Source: Paenibacillus graminis
GTDB taxonomy: Bacteria; Bacillota; Bacilli; Paenibacillales; Paenibacillaceae
Direction of reading: 5' to 3'
NCBI RefSeq assembly: GCF_000758705.1
Contig: NZ_CP009287.1
Span: 2,728,001 to 2,792,000, forward strand
Length of the DNA stretch: 64,000 bases
The notes below the pieces were generated by a model. The model made no database searches. It worked only from the letters and a program-made list of their open reading frames with translations, and had not been told where the DNA came from. This document shows positions 7,705 through 17,800 of the stretch, one piece after another. How positions within the stretch are numbered: the first letter of the stretch is position 1; each line of letters starts with the position of its first letter. Made by a program: the position numbers and the translations under genes.

Positions 7705-8934
7705 ATGAGATCCAAACAACAAACTGCTGCTACTCTAGAACTGGATAAGACCCGGCCGGACACCGGAACAACCCGCATCCTGCTGGCGGTAGGCATTATT
7801 TTTGTGGCTGCGGCTCTCCGAGCTCCTTTTACATCCGTTGGACCTCTGCTGGGCATGATCCGCGATGATCTGGGGTTGTCGAGCACGCTGGCGGGAGCCA
7901 TTACGACCTTGCCGCTGCTGGCATTTGCCCTGCTGTCCCCTTTTGCGCCGCAGCTCGCCCGCCGGTTTGGCACCGCTAATGTTCTTATGCTGGCTCTGCT
8001 GGCCTTGTCCACAGGTATTCTGATCCGTTCGGGGGCGGGCGTGGTTATGCTGTACGCAGGTACAGCGGTGATCGGGTTATCCATAGCTATCTGCAATGTG
8101 CTGCTGCCGGGACTCATCAAGGGGAAATTTCCAGAGCGGATTGGACTTATGACCGGTGTGTATACCGTATCCATGAATATCTGTGCCGCTGCCGCCTCAG
8201 GCATCAGTGTTCCGCTGGCGCAGCATGCCGGATTCGGCTGGCGGGGCACATTGGCGCTATGGTTTGCAGTAGCCGCGTTAGCAACAATATTCTGGATTCC
8301 TCAGATGCGGAATAGGACTAAGGGAAGTACTGCGGATCACAAACCATCCTCCATCCGGATCTGGCGATCCCCGCTTGCGTGGCAGGTTACCCTGTTCATG
8401 GGCCTGCAATCACTGCTGTATTACGTGCTGATCGCCTGGTTTTCCGTGATTTTGAGTGAGCGGGGGATGTCCTCCAGCCATGCAGGCTGGATTCTGTCCC
8501 TCATGCAGCTGGCCCAGCTGCCGTTTACCTTTTTCGTGCCGCTCTGGGCGGGCCGGATGAAAAACCAGCGCAGCCTGGTGATCATCACATCTATTCTGTT
8601 TATGATTGGTATTCTCGGTGTCTGGCTGGGCAGTACCGCCTGGATGGCTGTTTGGGCGATTGGCATCGGAATCGCCGGGGGGTTTGCCTTTGGTCTTGCG
8701 ATGATGTTTTTCAGTCTGAGGACCCGCAGCACACAGGAAGCCAGCGAGCTGTCAGGCATGGCTCAATCTGTCGGGTATCTGCTGGCGGCAATGGGGCCCG
8801 CAGTGTTTGGGCTGCTGCATGATGTCACCCATAGCTGGAACGTGCCGCTGGCCTTACTGGCTGTAGCGAGCGTCTTATTGTTCGTGGCAGGGCTTGGTGC
8901 GGGCAGCAGCCGGTTTGTAGGCGACTCCAAGTAA
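7705..8934 (+). CDS. MFS transporter, CynX/NimT type
   Basis: A 409-residue major facilitator with about 12 membrane segments. The early motif AAALRAPFTSVGPLLGMIRDDLGLS and the following LAGAITTLPLLAF segment are characteristic of the CynX/NimT (YycB-like) branch, which exports or imports small anions, cyanate or nitroimidazoles. ATG at 7705 was chosen because GGGAGGA ends 4 bases upstream; an in-frame start at 7669 lacks a site. It stands alone and converges on a methyltransferase gene 34 bases away. The substrate cannot be told from sequence. Confidence 0.88.
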   Translation: MRSKQQTAATLELDKTRPDTGTTRILLAVGIIFVAAALRAPFTSVGPLLGMIRDDLGLSSTLAGAITTLPLLAFALLSPFAPQLARRFGTANVLMLALLALSTGILIRSGAGVVMLYAGTAVIGLSIAICNVLLPGLIKGKFPERIGLMTGVYTVSMNICAAAASGISVPLAQHAGFGWRGTLALWFAVAALATIFWIPQMRNRTKGSTADHKPSSIRIWRSPLAWQVTLFMGLQSLLYYVLIAWFSVILSERGMSSSHAGWILSLMQLAQLPFTFFVPLWAGRMKNQRSLVIITSILFMIGILGVWLGSTAWMAVWAIGIGIAGGFAFGLAMMFFSLRTRSTQEASELSGMAQSVGYLLAAMGPAVFGLLHDVTHSWNVPLALLAVASVLLFVAGLGAGSSRFVGDSK

Positions 8935-8968
8935 GGCCGATGAAGCAGTCTCCGCCTGAATGCGTGAA

Positions 8969-9730
8969 TCAGGAATTTTTCTTGGCGGCCACACGGATTC
9001 GCCTGTAGTCCATAACCCATTGGTCCCCTTGGAATAATTGCGGCTTCAGCTCCTGCTCAAGAGAAGCGAGAACTGCAGTGCGCTGATCAGGAGATAATAC
9101 GCTCAGAATTCCATCTGCAAAGGTATTCAGCCATTGGCGGAAGCCCTGTTCTCCGCCTTGTAGCGGAGTAGGGCGGTCGAAGCAAAGGGCCAGCTCGACG
9201 GTGAAGCCGTTCTGCTCCAGCAAGGCAGCGTATTCTCCGATGCCGGGGAAATACCAGGGCAGCTCCAGCTTGCCGCTGCACCCGATAGCATCGAAGGCGC
9301 GCGGCAGCCCGGCTGTAACAGAGGCGATGTTGCCCTGCCCGCCGAATTCGGCGATAAGGCGGCCTCCGGGACGCAGGCTGGCGGCCATGCTGGATACAGC
9401 TCCCTCTGCATCCCGCAGCCAATGGAGTGCGGCATTGCTGAATATGGCGTCCGCGGCAGGCTCCGAACGGTAGGCCTGGCCATCGGCGAGCACGAATTCC
9501 AGCTGCGGATGTTTGCTGCGGGCGGCGGCAATCATATCCGGCGATGCATCGATTCCGGTGACAGAGGCCCCATAGCCGGCAATGGCCGCAGCCAAATCTC
9601 CGGTGCCGCAGCCCCAATCGATAACCCTCTCGCCGGGCTGAGGCTGCAGCAATTCAATCAGCGGCGCTCCAAAGCGGGAAACAAAAGCCATATCCTTATC
9701 ATAGGTTCCGGTATTCCAATGCTGGTTCAT
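8969..9730 (-). CDS. Class I SAM-dependent methyltransferase
   Basis: A 253-residue enzyme with a Rossmann SAM-binding fold: motif I VIDWGCGTGDLA near residue 38, acidic motif GIDASPDMI, ADGQAY, the post-motif FSNAALHW and LRPGGRLIAEFGG. The whole resembles trans-aconitate 2-methyltransferase/UbiE-like small-molecule methyltransferases. ATG at 9730 is preceded by AAAGGAG. The gene is monocistronic and tail-to-tail with the MFS gene. The acceptor substrate is unknown. Confidence 0.88.
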   Translation of the reverse strand: MNQHWNTGTYDKDMAFVSRFGAPLIELLQPQPGERVIDWGCGTGDLAAAIAGYGASVTGIDASPDMIAAARSKHPQLEFVLADGQAYRSEPAADAIFSNAALHWLRDAEGAVSSMAASLRPGGRLIAEFGGQGNIASVTAGLPRAFDAIGCSGKLELPWYFPGIGEYAALLEQNGFTVELALCFDRPTPLQGGEQGFRQWLNTFADGILSVLSPDQRTAVLASLEQELKPQLFQGDQWVMDYRRIRVAAKKNS

Positions 9731-9919
9731 TAGATTGCTCCTTTCGGGTGAATCGGGAATTACTACTGTTGTATCATGGCGGGCACTTATAAGTGAAATA
9801 TATAATACATATAAATGTAATTGCCTCAGCCTATAACCTGCGGATTGCCGGGGCAACAGCTATGCCCACCTCTAGAATCAATTGAACTTAAATAATGTAG
9901 GAACAAAGCAATCCTCCTT

Positions 9920-10103
9920 AGCAGGAAAAAGGATCACTAATCGAACTCATTTGGTTTGTAGAAGTTCTTATGTGGGGAAAAGTACCACTAATTCGGCTGA
10001 AAGCGGCCGTGTGGGATGAAAAATGCATGGATTAGTTGTACGAAATCCCACTAAAACTTTATATAGCCAGGATTTCAGCTCATTAGTTTTACTTTTTCCA
10101 CTT
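9920..10103. repeat. Four-arm palindromic repeat R1, copy 2
   Basis: The arms are 9920-9941 and 9971-9993 (direct, GGAAAAAGGATCACTAAT type) and 10031-10052 and 10082-10103 (inverted, ATTAGT plus TTCCACTT type). This copy is the most diverged. It fills the spacer between the methyltransferase and tRNA-Leu; 9731-10164 shows no gene. Confidence 0.7.
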
Positions 10104-10164
10104 GCTGATTTCTTTGGGCCTGAAAGAAGTTTATTCTTGCTGTCTAAGCTGCAATTAAAATCCC

Positions 10165-10193
10165 TTGCATTTTATTCAAAAAGAGAGTATAGT
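10165..10193 (+). promoter_or_regulatory. SigA-type promoter of tRNA-Leu
   Basis: TTGCAT (10165-10170) and TATAGT (10188-10193) are exactly 17 bases apart. The predicted start is near 10200, about 32 bases before the mature tRNA. Confidence 0.75.
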
Positions 10194-10231
10194 CTTACGT
10201 ATAGCGATCAAAATGCTGAGTTACATAATAT

Positions 10232-10315
10232 GCGGTCATGGCGGAATTGGCAGACGCGCTGGCTTCAGGTGCCAGTGGTAGCAATATCGTGGAGGTTCGA
10301 GTCCTCTTGACCGCA
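10232..10315 (+). tRNA. tRNA-Leu (anticodon CAG)
   Basis: The sequence folds as a class II tRNA. The seven-base acceptor arms are GCGGTCA at 10232 and TGACCGC at 10308-10314, with discriminator A at 10315. The anticodon stem CTGGC/GCCAG encloses the loop TTCAGGT, giving CAG. There is a long variable arm typical of leucine tRNAs and a TTCGAGT T-loop. The 3' CCA is not encoded (ATCA follows), so it would be added after transcription. It has its own promoter and terminator. Confidence 0.95.
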
Positions 10316-10321
10316 TCACAC

Positions 10322-10381
10322 AAAAAACCGTTCCTTTGGTGAAATGGAGTACTATCCATTAACTAAGGGAACGGTTTTTTT
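10322..10381 (+). terminator. Terminator after tRNA-Leu
   Basis: A6 plus CCGTTCCTT (10322-10336) pairs with AAGGGAACGG plus T7 (10365-10381). This gives a long imperfect stem with a poly-T end. Confidence 0.85.
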
Positions 10382-10527
10382 CTTTTAGGAAATTATACAG
10401 CGCAGAAGGATGTGGACTACTTGGAAGCTTCAGAAGAATCATGCGATGCGGCAGCAGCCAAGTCCTTCTGTTGGATGAAGCGGCCAGAGAAGATACTATT
10501 TGGGGTTATATACACCTTTTCCGGCTG

Positions 10528-10610
10528 ATTCGGACCCAGGTTCCGTTATTTTGTTCATTTGAACCCAAAAGGAGGGGAATGAAGCCTATTAACGGAAGCT
10601 GTGTCCGATT
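10528..10610. repeat. Nested imperfect inverted repeat in a gene-free spacer
   Basis: TTCGGAC...TTCCGTTA at 10529-10548 is mirrored by TAACGGAA...GTCCGA at 10590-10608, two paired blocks per side. The layout echoes the R1 elements but the sequence is different. The surrounding spacer, 10382-10755, holds no gene I can support. Confidence 0.5.
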
Positions 10611-10755
10611 GGCCTATCCTGCACGATGTACAACAAAGTATGCTCAATCACGCCAGGTTGGCGCTAATTTTGCACGTTTTACAACACCCGGTCATAACTT
10701 CACGTTGGTGTTCACCCACAAGGGTATATTTGTACTACATTCCGTCTCTGAATGT

Positions 10756-12663
10756 TCAAGAAAAGTGAACAGAGAGCATATTCCAATAGTACAAAAAGAA
10801 AGTATAGCCCAAGCTCATGACTACCAGCAGGTAACGTCCGTATCGGACCCTCCGCTTCTCATCCGTATTCTGCTGCTGATGCCTTACAGTCTGAATGCCC
10901 AGGTGGATTGCCGCAGCGGCAGCAAGAAAAGGCAGAGACGAGAATCCCAAGGCGTACCATGCCGGATAGCCGAAGATAACCTGCGAGTTGCCATACAGGA
11001 GTTGGCCGATCAGGTAAATGGAAAATATGACAGCAATGAATGCGGCATGTCCAAGCCTTTGCTGCTTCTTGCGCCGGATTAATCTCAGCAGGCTTCGAAT
11101 CACTGCTATGAGAATCATGACGGGCCACGCCAATCCAATACCGGCATAGATGGCCAGAAGAGTGGAGGGCTGCTGTAAGAACGCGGGTTTCTCCTCTATA
11201 GTTACCCCCTGGATAAAGGTTAGCTTCCAGACGCCAGCTTGCTGGTGGAATGAGATAAGCTCCCCGCTCTCTTTGTCCCGGAACAATCCTTCCCGAACAG
11301 GAATATACGTTTTAGACTCCTCCGATCCCGTTCCCTCCGGAAAAACCCCTGTGATCCGCAGCGTTTCCCCTGCATTTTGCACTTCAAAGTTTTTGCCCCC
11401 CAGCCATCTGAACCATTTGCCCCAGCCATGCTGCGGCCCCAGACCCATGGTATAGGTACGCGCATATTGCTCCAAGTCAGGAGTGGAAGGAGCAGCTACT
11501 GCCGGGTCCTGAATCTGTGGTGCAGGCAGCAGGCGCACAATAGCATCTGTCACTTGATCGCGCAGCGGCTTTCCGGGTGATTCGGCATTGCTCACTACTA
11601 ATATGCCAAGCTTATGCTCAGGAATAAGCTGCATCTTGGCAGCGAAGCCGTCGATGTCTCCTGTGTGGGACAGCGTGAGAATCCCGTTGCCCGTACGATT
11701 CCGGAATAAGCCATAGCCTACACCTTCCACACCCGGATGCTCTGTAAACTGCCGGGCCTGCATTTCTTCTACGGTAGCTTGTTTAAGGATATGCTGTCCC
11801 TGATAGCTGCCTTCATTCAACAAAGCGATCATGTAGTGGGCCAATTCATCAGGGATCACACTGAGGGCTCCTGCCCCGGGCAGATTCGGGTAAGAATAGG
11901 GGATTTCCTGGAAGCTCCCCTTCTCATATTGATAGGATTTGGCCATGTCCGGGTCGCTGTCCTGATGAATCAGGCTGGCACTCGGCATTTGCAGGGGCCC
12001 GAACAGATTGCGCTGCATGTAAGCCTCCAGCGTACTTCCCGTTACTTGCTCGATGAGGAAGCCGGCAAGCCCCGCTCCGGGATTGCTGTAAGCATATTCT
12101 GTCCCTGGCTCACGGACAGGGGGCTGCGTGGCCAGATACTGCTGCAGGAATGTCTCCGCAGGCACAGCCTTGTCGGCGGATGGCGCCGCCAGGTGGTAGA
12201 CACCTTCATCCAACCCGGCCGTATGCGTCAGCAGGTGATGCAGGGTAATGGGAAGGCTGTGGTATAGGGGGACCTTGAAGTTTGTCAGATAAGTGTTAAT
12301 ATCCTGGTCCATCGCTACCTTACCTTGCTCCTTCAATTGCATGACCGCTGCTGCAGTCATGGACTTGGTGAGCGATCCGACCCGCATTACGGTATGTCCG
12401 GGATCGACAGGAAGTTGTTTCCCAACATCGGCATAACCGTATCCCTTGCTGAATACAATGCGTTCGCCCTCTGTTACCACAACAGCCGTGCCCGGAATAT
12501 GATCTGCCTCCATGATTTTATTAAGGAGAGGAGTCAGGGTTTCCTCAAGCTGTTCTTGCGTAAGGGCGTCATCCGTGCCGGCTGCTTGAGCTGCAGAGAC
12601 GGTTCCGAAAGTGCCCATCCATAAAATAACAGAAACGATTAAAACAGATTTCAACTTCATCAT
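10756..12663 (-). CDS. Serine hydrolase, beta-lactamase/penicillin-binding class with C-terminal membrane domain
   Basis: A 635-residue protein. A Sec signal peptide (about residues 1-28, ending AAQAAG) precedes a beta-lactamase-fold domain with the nucleophile motif SLTK (Ser97, Lys100) and the YSN motif in YAYSNPGAG. A middle region of about 130 residues follows, then about four membrane helices at the C-terminus. The family (PF00144) covers esterases, D-aminopeptidases and low-affinity penicillin-binding proteins, so the active site is probably outside the membrane. ATG at 12663 follows GGAGG by 5 bases. The gene is divergent from the two-component pair at 12831, which may regulate it; that link is inferred. 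Confidence 0.85.
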   Translation of the reverse strand: MMKLKSVLIVSVILWMGTFGTVSAAQAAGTDDALTQEQLEETLTPLLNKIMEADHIPGTAVVVTEGERIVFSKGYGYADVGKQLPVDPGHTVMRVGSLTKSMTAAAVMQLKEQGKVAMDQDINTYLTNFKVPLYHSLPITLHHLLTHTAGLDEGVYHLAAPSADKAVPAETFLQQYLATQPPVREPGTEYAYSNPGAGLAGFLIEQVTGSTLEAYMQRNLFGPLQMPSASLIHQDSDPDMAKSYQYEKGSFQEIPYSYPNLPGAGALSVIPDELAHYMIALLNEGSYQGQHILKQATVEEMQARQFTEHPGVEGVGYGLFRNRTGNGILTLSHTGDIDGFAAKMQLIPEHKLGILVVSNAESPGKPLRDQVTDAIVRLLPAPQIQDPAVAAPSTPDLEQYARTYTMGLGPQHGWGKWFRWLGGKNFEVQNAGETLRITGVFPEGTGSEESKTYIPVREGLFRDKESGELISFHQQAGVWKLTFIQGVTIEEKPAFLQQPSTLLAIYAGIGLAWPVMILIAVIRSLLRLIRRKKQQRLGHAAFIAVIFSIYLIGQLLYGNSQVIFGYPAWYALGFSSLPFLAAAAAIHLGIQTVRHQQQNTDEKRRVRYGRYLLVVMSLGYTFFLYYWNMLSVHFS

Positions 12664-12830
12664 CAGAACCTCCAAAACTAGAGCTGTCTAAATCTTCTGT
12701 GATTAGCATAAGGGAGAATTCTTTCACAGCTATGTCGCCAATCTTACAATAACCTTAAATCACTTAAAAAAAGCCCGGAATATGATAGACTAATGAACAT
12801 GAAAGCGGGAATGAATGAGGAGGCTTGGAT

Positions 12831-13547
12831 GTGCAGCGAACGGTACTGCTCGTCGACGACAACCGGGAAATTATAGAGCTTTTGAAGCTTTTTCTGGAGA
12901 AGGAAGGACTGCGTATCTTGGAGGCTTATAATGGTGCTCAGGCATGGACATGCATCCAGCACGAATCCATTGATCTGGCCGTGCTTGATATTATGATGCC
13001 TGAGCTTAACGGTGTTCAATTGCTGCAGCTGCTCCGCGCGGAGTACAAGCTGCCGGTAATTCTGCTGTCTGCCAAAAATCAGGACAGTGACAAGATTCTG
13101 GGCCTGCGTCTTGGCGCCGACGATTTCATCTCCAAACCGTTTAATCCGCTGGAGGTTGTAGCCCGGATACATGCCATGCTAAGGCGTACCTATGATTTCA
13201 ATGAACCGGCAGGACCCGTTCAGGATACCCTGGAGCCTACCAGTATCGGTGAGCTGATGCTTGACCACACGGACTGCGTGTTGTATAAGGCCGGGCGGGA
13301 GATTTCATTAACCGCAATCGAATATAAGCTGCTGGCCACGCTGATGAATGCGCCTGGGCGCATTTTTACCAAGAAACAATTGTTCGAGCAGGTCTGGTCG
13401 GAGCATTATTATGAGGATGCCAATACCATTATGGTGCATATCTCCAGATTGCGGGACAAGGTGGAGGAAATCCCGAAGCAGCCTGTGTATATCAGGACGA
13501 TCCGGGGGCTGGGTTATAAGTTTGCCAAAAAGGATGATTTCCGCTGA
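12831..13547 (+). CDS. OmpR-type response regulator
   Basis: A 238-residue regulator. The receiver domain (1-120) has the acidic pair VDD, phosphoacceptor Asp53 in VLDIMMP, and K in SKPFNPLE. A winged-helix output domain at about 140-238 contains YKLLATLM, FEQVWSE and the terminal TIRGLGYKF. I chose GTG at 12831 because GAGGAGG lies 7 bases upstream; TTG at 12825 abuts that site. The downstream kinase frame overlaps the stop codon. It is divergent from the serine hydrolase, a plausible target given the envelope theme. Confidence 0.92.
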   Translation: MQRTVLLVDDNREIIELLKLFLEKEGLRILEAYNGAQAWTCIQHESIDLAVLDIMMPELNGVQLLQLLRAEYKLPVILLSAKNQDSDKILGLRLGADDFISKPFNPLEVVARIHAMLRRTYDFNEPAGPVQDTLEPTSIGELMLDHTDCVLYKAGREISLTAIEYKLLATLMNAPGRIFTKKQLFEQVWSEHYYEDANTIMVHISRLRDKVEEIPKQPVYIRTIRGLGYKFAKKDDFR

Positions 13548-14626
13548 AAAAAACGAAGCTTTTCTCCAAGTTGATCCGGTCCTATGTTTACTTTGCCCTC
13601 ACGTTGGGGCTGGTTGCTGCAGTTTTTCTGATGATTACTCTAGATATCGATACTCAAACCATAGAACTTACACTGCCCACCATGCTGCTGATGCTGGGGC
13701 TGTTTGGCATGAGTATTTATATATTCAGCCAGTTGATGGTCAAACGCATTACCAGACCTCTGGAACATATTGCGGAGGCAATAGAGAGAATGGGCAAAGG
13801 AGAGTATAAAGAGCGTCTCTCTATTACAGCGGATTACGAATTCTCGGTGATTCAGCACCGTTTTAATGAGATGGCAGAGTCGCTGGAGCAGGCTGAGCAG
13901 GAGAACCGCAGACTGCAGGATAGCAAACAGCGGATGCTGGCTGATCTGTCCCATGATCTGAAAACACCGGTTACGACAATCCAAGGCTATGCCAAGGCAC
14001 TGCAGCTGGGGTTGGTGGATAGTGAGGAGAAGAGGGAACGGTACCTGCAGCTTATCTATAACAAAGCAACCGTGGTCACTGCGCTGATTGATGATCTGTT
14101 CAGACTGTCCAAGCTGGAGCGTCCGGACTATCCTATATCGGTTGAGCGGGGAGACCTGGCTGAATTGCTGAGAGAAATTGCCGCCGATTATTACGATTCC
14201 ATGGAGGAGAAGGGAATGGTCATGGAATTGGACATCCCTTCGGGTGAGGTTATGGCGGATTATGACCCTGGCCTTATGCGCAGAGCCATAGCCAACCTGC
14301 TGTCCAACGCCGTCCGGCATAATACCGGGGGCACGGAGGTCCTGATTGCTCTGGAGGAATTGCCTGAGGAAGTGAGGATCAGGGTACAGGATAACGGGGG
14401 CGGAATATCCGATGAATTGAAGGATGTGATTTTTGATCCTTTTGTGCGCGGAGATGCCGCCCGGCCGGGAGATGGGGGCACCGGGCTGGGGCTGGCGATC
14501 TCTAAGCAAATCCTGGAGCTGCACAGAGGAGAGCTGAGACTTGATAACCGGAACGGACTAACTGTATTTGAGCTTGTGGTCAGCAAGCAACCCGGGGCCG
14601 GAGAATCCGAAGCCGGACACGAATAA
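13544..14626 (+). CDS. Sensor histidine kinase with probable CTG start
   Basis: A kinase of 360 residues partnered with the upstream regulator. Two membrane helices (about 15-33 and 42-62) are separated by a very short external loop. A HAMP linker, HisKA with the phosphoacceptor in DLSHDLKTPVTT, and HATPase boxes (NLLSNAVRHN, VQDNGGGI, GGTGLGLAI) follow. The only possible starts after an in-frame TGA at 13535 are CTG at 13544 and TTG at 13571. CTG gives the natural opening KKTKLFSKLIRSY, has AAGGA about 9 bases upstream and overlaps the regulator's stop as CTGA. The tiny loop suggests it senses within or at the membrane. Confidence 0.88.
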   Translation: MKKTKLFSKLIRSYVYFALTLGLVAAVFLMITLDIDTQTIELTLPTMLLMLGLFGMSIYIFSQLMVKRITRPLEHIAEAIERMGKGEYKERLSITADYEFSVIQHRFNEMAESLEQAEQENRRLQDSKQRMLADLSHDLKTPVTTIQGYAKALQLGLVDSEEKRERYLQLIYNKATVVTALIDDLFRLSKLERPDYPISVERGDLAELLREIAADYYDSMEEKGMVMELDIPSGEVMADYDPGLMRRAIANLLSNAVRHNTGGTEVLIALEELPEEVRIRVQDNGGGISDELKDVIFDPFVRGDAARPGDGGTGLGLAISKQILELHRGELRLDNRNGLTVFELVVSKQPGAGESEAGHE

Positions 14627-14636
14627 CTCGAAAACG

Positions 14637-14660
14637 GCCTTGTGGAAACAAGGCTTTTTT
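14637..14660 (+). terminator. Terminator after the two-component pair
   Basis: GCCTTGT (14637-14643) pairs with ACAAGGC (14648-14654) and is followed by six T. Confidence 0.9.
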
Positions 14661-14819
14661 GGGGGGAGTATGACTGAATAGTCTGCTCCCTTTTTCCAAT
14701 TTCCCCAGAAATTCCATCCGTAATTAACCCCGCCCCTTCACATCAGAAGCAACTTTTCCGAAAAAAAGGTATACTATGATTAGTTTCAGTCCCCACTTTT
14801 ACGGAGGAGGATCTATCAC

Positions 14820-17800
14820 TTGACCGACACACTCTTTAAGCATCTGTATTTGCGGTCCTCTATAGGGTTCGCAGTAGTCTCCACGAAAGACGGAACCATG
14901 ATTATGGCGAATCCTGCGCTCTGCAGCATGTTCGGCTATACGGAAGCGGAAATGATGAAGCTCCGTTACCTGGATATCGCTTTGCCGGAGGATGAGCCTA
15001 CTGCCGATCATGAGCTCATTATGAAATGTTTGCTGCAAAGTCCCGTAGCGGCTGTAGATAAAGAGAAACGATTCGTGCGCAAGGACGGCAGGATCATCTG
15101 GATTGCACTACATATTTTTTTAACATTCGATGAAGCTACTGGCGTCCCTCTTCATCTGATTGCCGAGATGACGGAAATTACCAGCCGCAAGCTAGCCGAG
15201 CAAAAAATAGAAGAAGACCGGCTTCTCTATAATCTGATTACGCAAAATACGCCGGACATGATCTCCTTTGCTGATGCGGACGGAACGGTGCGGTATGTGT
15301 CTCCGTCTGTTGAGAAGCTGCTTGGTTACTCCATTGATGAGGTGATCGGCAGGAAAAGGCCTGATTTCTACCATGAAGAAGATGCGATAGAAATGGAACA
15401 CCATGGGAAGATGTATTCTGACAATGATGTCTTTACCCAGCGGGCCCGGCATAGAGACGGACACTATCTCTGGCTTGAAAATTCGTTTCAGGTTATGCGC
15501 GACAGCCAGGGCAGCGTGGAGAAGATTCTGACCATTGCCCGCGACATTACGGAACGCAAGAAATATGAGAATTTACTTGCAACTGCCCAGGAATTGGGGA
15601 ACATCGGTTCATGGGAATGGAATTCCCTGAATGAGCGAATGACCGTCTCGAAGCAGCTGCGCTCCATTTTTGATCTGTGCCAGGACAATGGCACGGCTAC
15701 TCACAGCCATATCGATTATGTGCAGCTGCTGGCCCGTGTGGTGCCTGAGGATATGGCTCAGCTTCGAGCCGAACTGAGCAAGACTTTGAAGTCCGGGGTC
15801 AACGGCCAATCGGTATTTAGAATTCAAAATGACAGAGGTGAGCGCAAGTTCATATATACCCATTGGGAAGTAGTGCTGGATACAGCCGGAAAAACCCTGC
15901 AGATTAACGGCATAGTGCAGGATATCACCGAACGTTACCGGATGGAGGAGCAGCTGCGCGAGAGTGAGCGCAATTACCGGCTGATATCGGAGAATTCGCT
16001 GGATTTTATCTCCCGGAATGCGACGGACGACGAAGCTACTTATTTGTATGCTTCTCCGGTCTGCCTGCCGATGCTCGGCTATACGCCGGAAGAGATGGAA
16101 GGCTCAAGCGGTATGCGGTATGTTCATCCGGAGGATAGGGACAAAGTTCGTGCGTACTTACAGGAAAGCATGGAGGGCAAAAAGCTGGAGCCTATTATGT
16201 TCCGGTTTTTGTGCAAGGACGGCTCTTACCTCTGGACGGAAACGACGCTCCGCCATATCAGTTCAGGGCCGGGAGGCCCGGCGGAAATGGTCTGCGTTAC
16301 CCGCAATATCTCTGAGCGCAAGCAATATGAGCTGAAGCAGCTGGAGAGCGAGAACCTCTATAAATCCCTGTTCGAATATAATCCTTCGGCGATTAGCGCC
16401 ATGGATTTGAACGGGCATATCCAATCGCTGAATGCCAGCCTGCAGCAATTAACGGGTTATCCGCATGATAGCCTGCTGCATGCCAGTCACACCGACATTA
16501 TTGATCCGGATGAACTGGGAATGGCTGAGCAGCGTTTTGAGCTGGCTGCGAAGGGTCTCCCCCAGATTTTTGAAAGCAGGCTGATCCACCGGGAAGGCTA
16601 TTCCGTTGAAGTCAGCGTGATCTATGTACCGATTATGGTGAACAGCCAAGTCGTCGGTGTATTCAGTATTACCAGCAACATTACGGAACACAAACGCCAT
16701 CTGCAGCAGATAGAGAAACTCAGTTATGAGCATGCACTTATTCTGAATTCAGTCTCAGAAGGTATCTTCGGCATGAATCTGCAGGGAGAAACGATGTTCA
16801 TTAATCCGGCTGCATCGACGATGCTGGGGTATGAGCCGGGTGAACTGGCTAGGAACATTAAGCTGCATACCGTGGAACAAAGATGGCTGGACGCCGAGCC
16901 GTATGTCAGCGGGCGGTGGGCGCAGCCGGATTCCTTATCGGGCCAGGTCTCTTACGAGGACAAGGAAGGAGTATTCTGGAGACAGGACGGCTCCAGCTTC
17001 CTGGTTAAATACCGCATGTCTCCAATATTTGATAATGGCGAACGAAAGGGAGCGGTTGTCGTCTTTCGGGACATTACCGAAGAGAAGGCTATTGTGCGGG
17101 CGAAAGAGTCGGCGGAGCAGGCGGACCGGGCCAAGTCTGAATTCCTGGCAATTATGAGCCATGAGCTGCGCACGCCGATGAACGGGATTATTGGCATGGC
17201 GGATCTATTGGCTGGAACAGAGCTTGATGAGGAACAGCGATACTACACAGAAATCATCAACAAAAGCAGTGAGTCCTTGCTGCATATTCTGAACGAGGTG
17301 CTGGATTTCAGCAAAATTGAGGCCGGCATGATGACGCTGGAGCTGCAGACGGTGGACCTGGCCCAGGTGATCCAGAATGTCATGGAGCTGTTTTATCCGA
17401 AAGCCCTGGAGAAAGGTCTGCTTCTGGATAGTAAGCTGGACCCCGATCTGCCGCTGCTTGTGGTGACGGATGAGATCCGCTTGCGGCAGATTCTGGTGAA
17501 TCTCCTTGGCAATGCGGTGAAATTCACCGAGGAAGGTGAAATTCACGTTACAGCGAAGCTGCAATCGATAGCCGAGACCGGAGATCTGGTTATAAAATTT
17601 ACGGTAAAAGATACCGGGATCGGCATTCCCCAGGGAAGCCAGGGACTGCTGTTTCAGTCTTTTTCCCAGCTGCATCCTTCCATTAACCGCAAGTATGGCG
17701 GCACGGGCCTGGGGCTGGCGATCAGCAAAAAACTCGTTGAACTGCTGGGCGGGATGATTGGTGTGGAAAGCAATGAAGGGGAAGGGGCAGAATTCTTCTT

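Noticed and set aside
10441..11082. Open frame of 213 codons on the plus strand
   Set aside because: Its 3' half lies opposite the well-supported serine hydrolase gene, it has no family-like motifs, and the 5' half covers an inverted repeat. Probably a chance frame.
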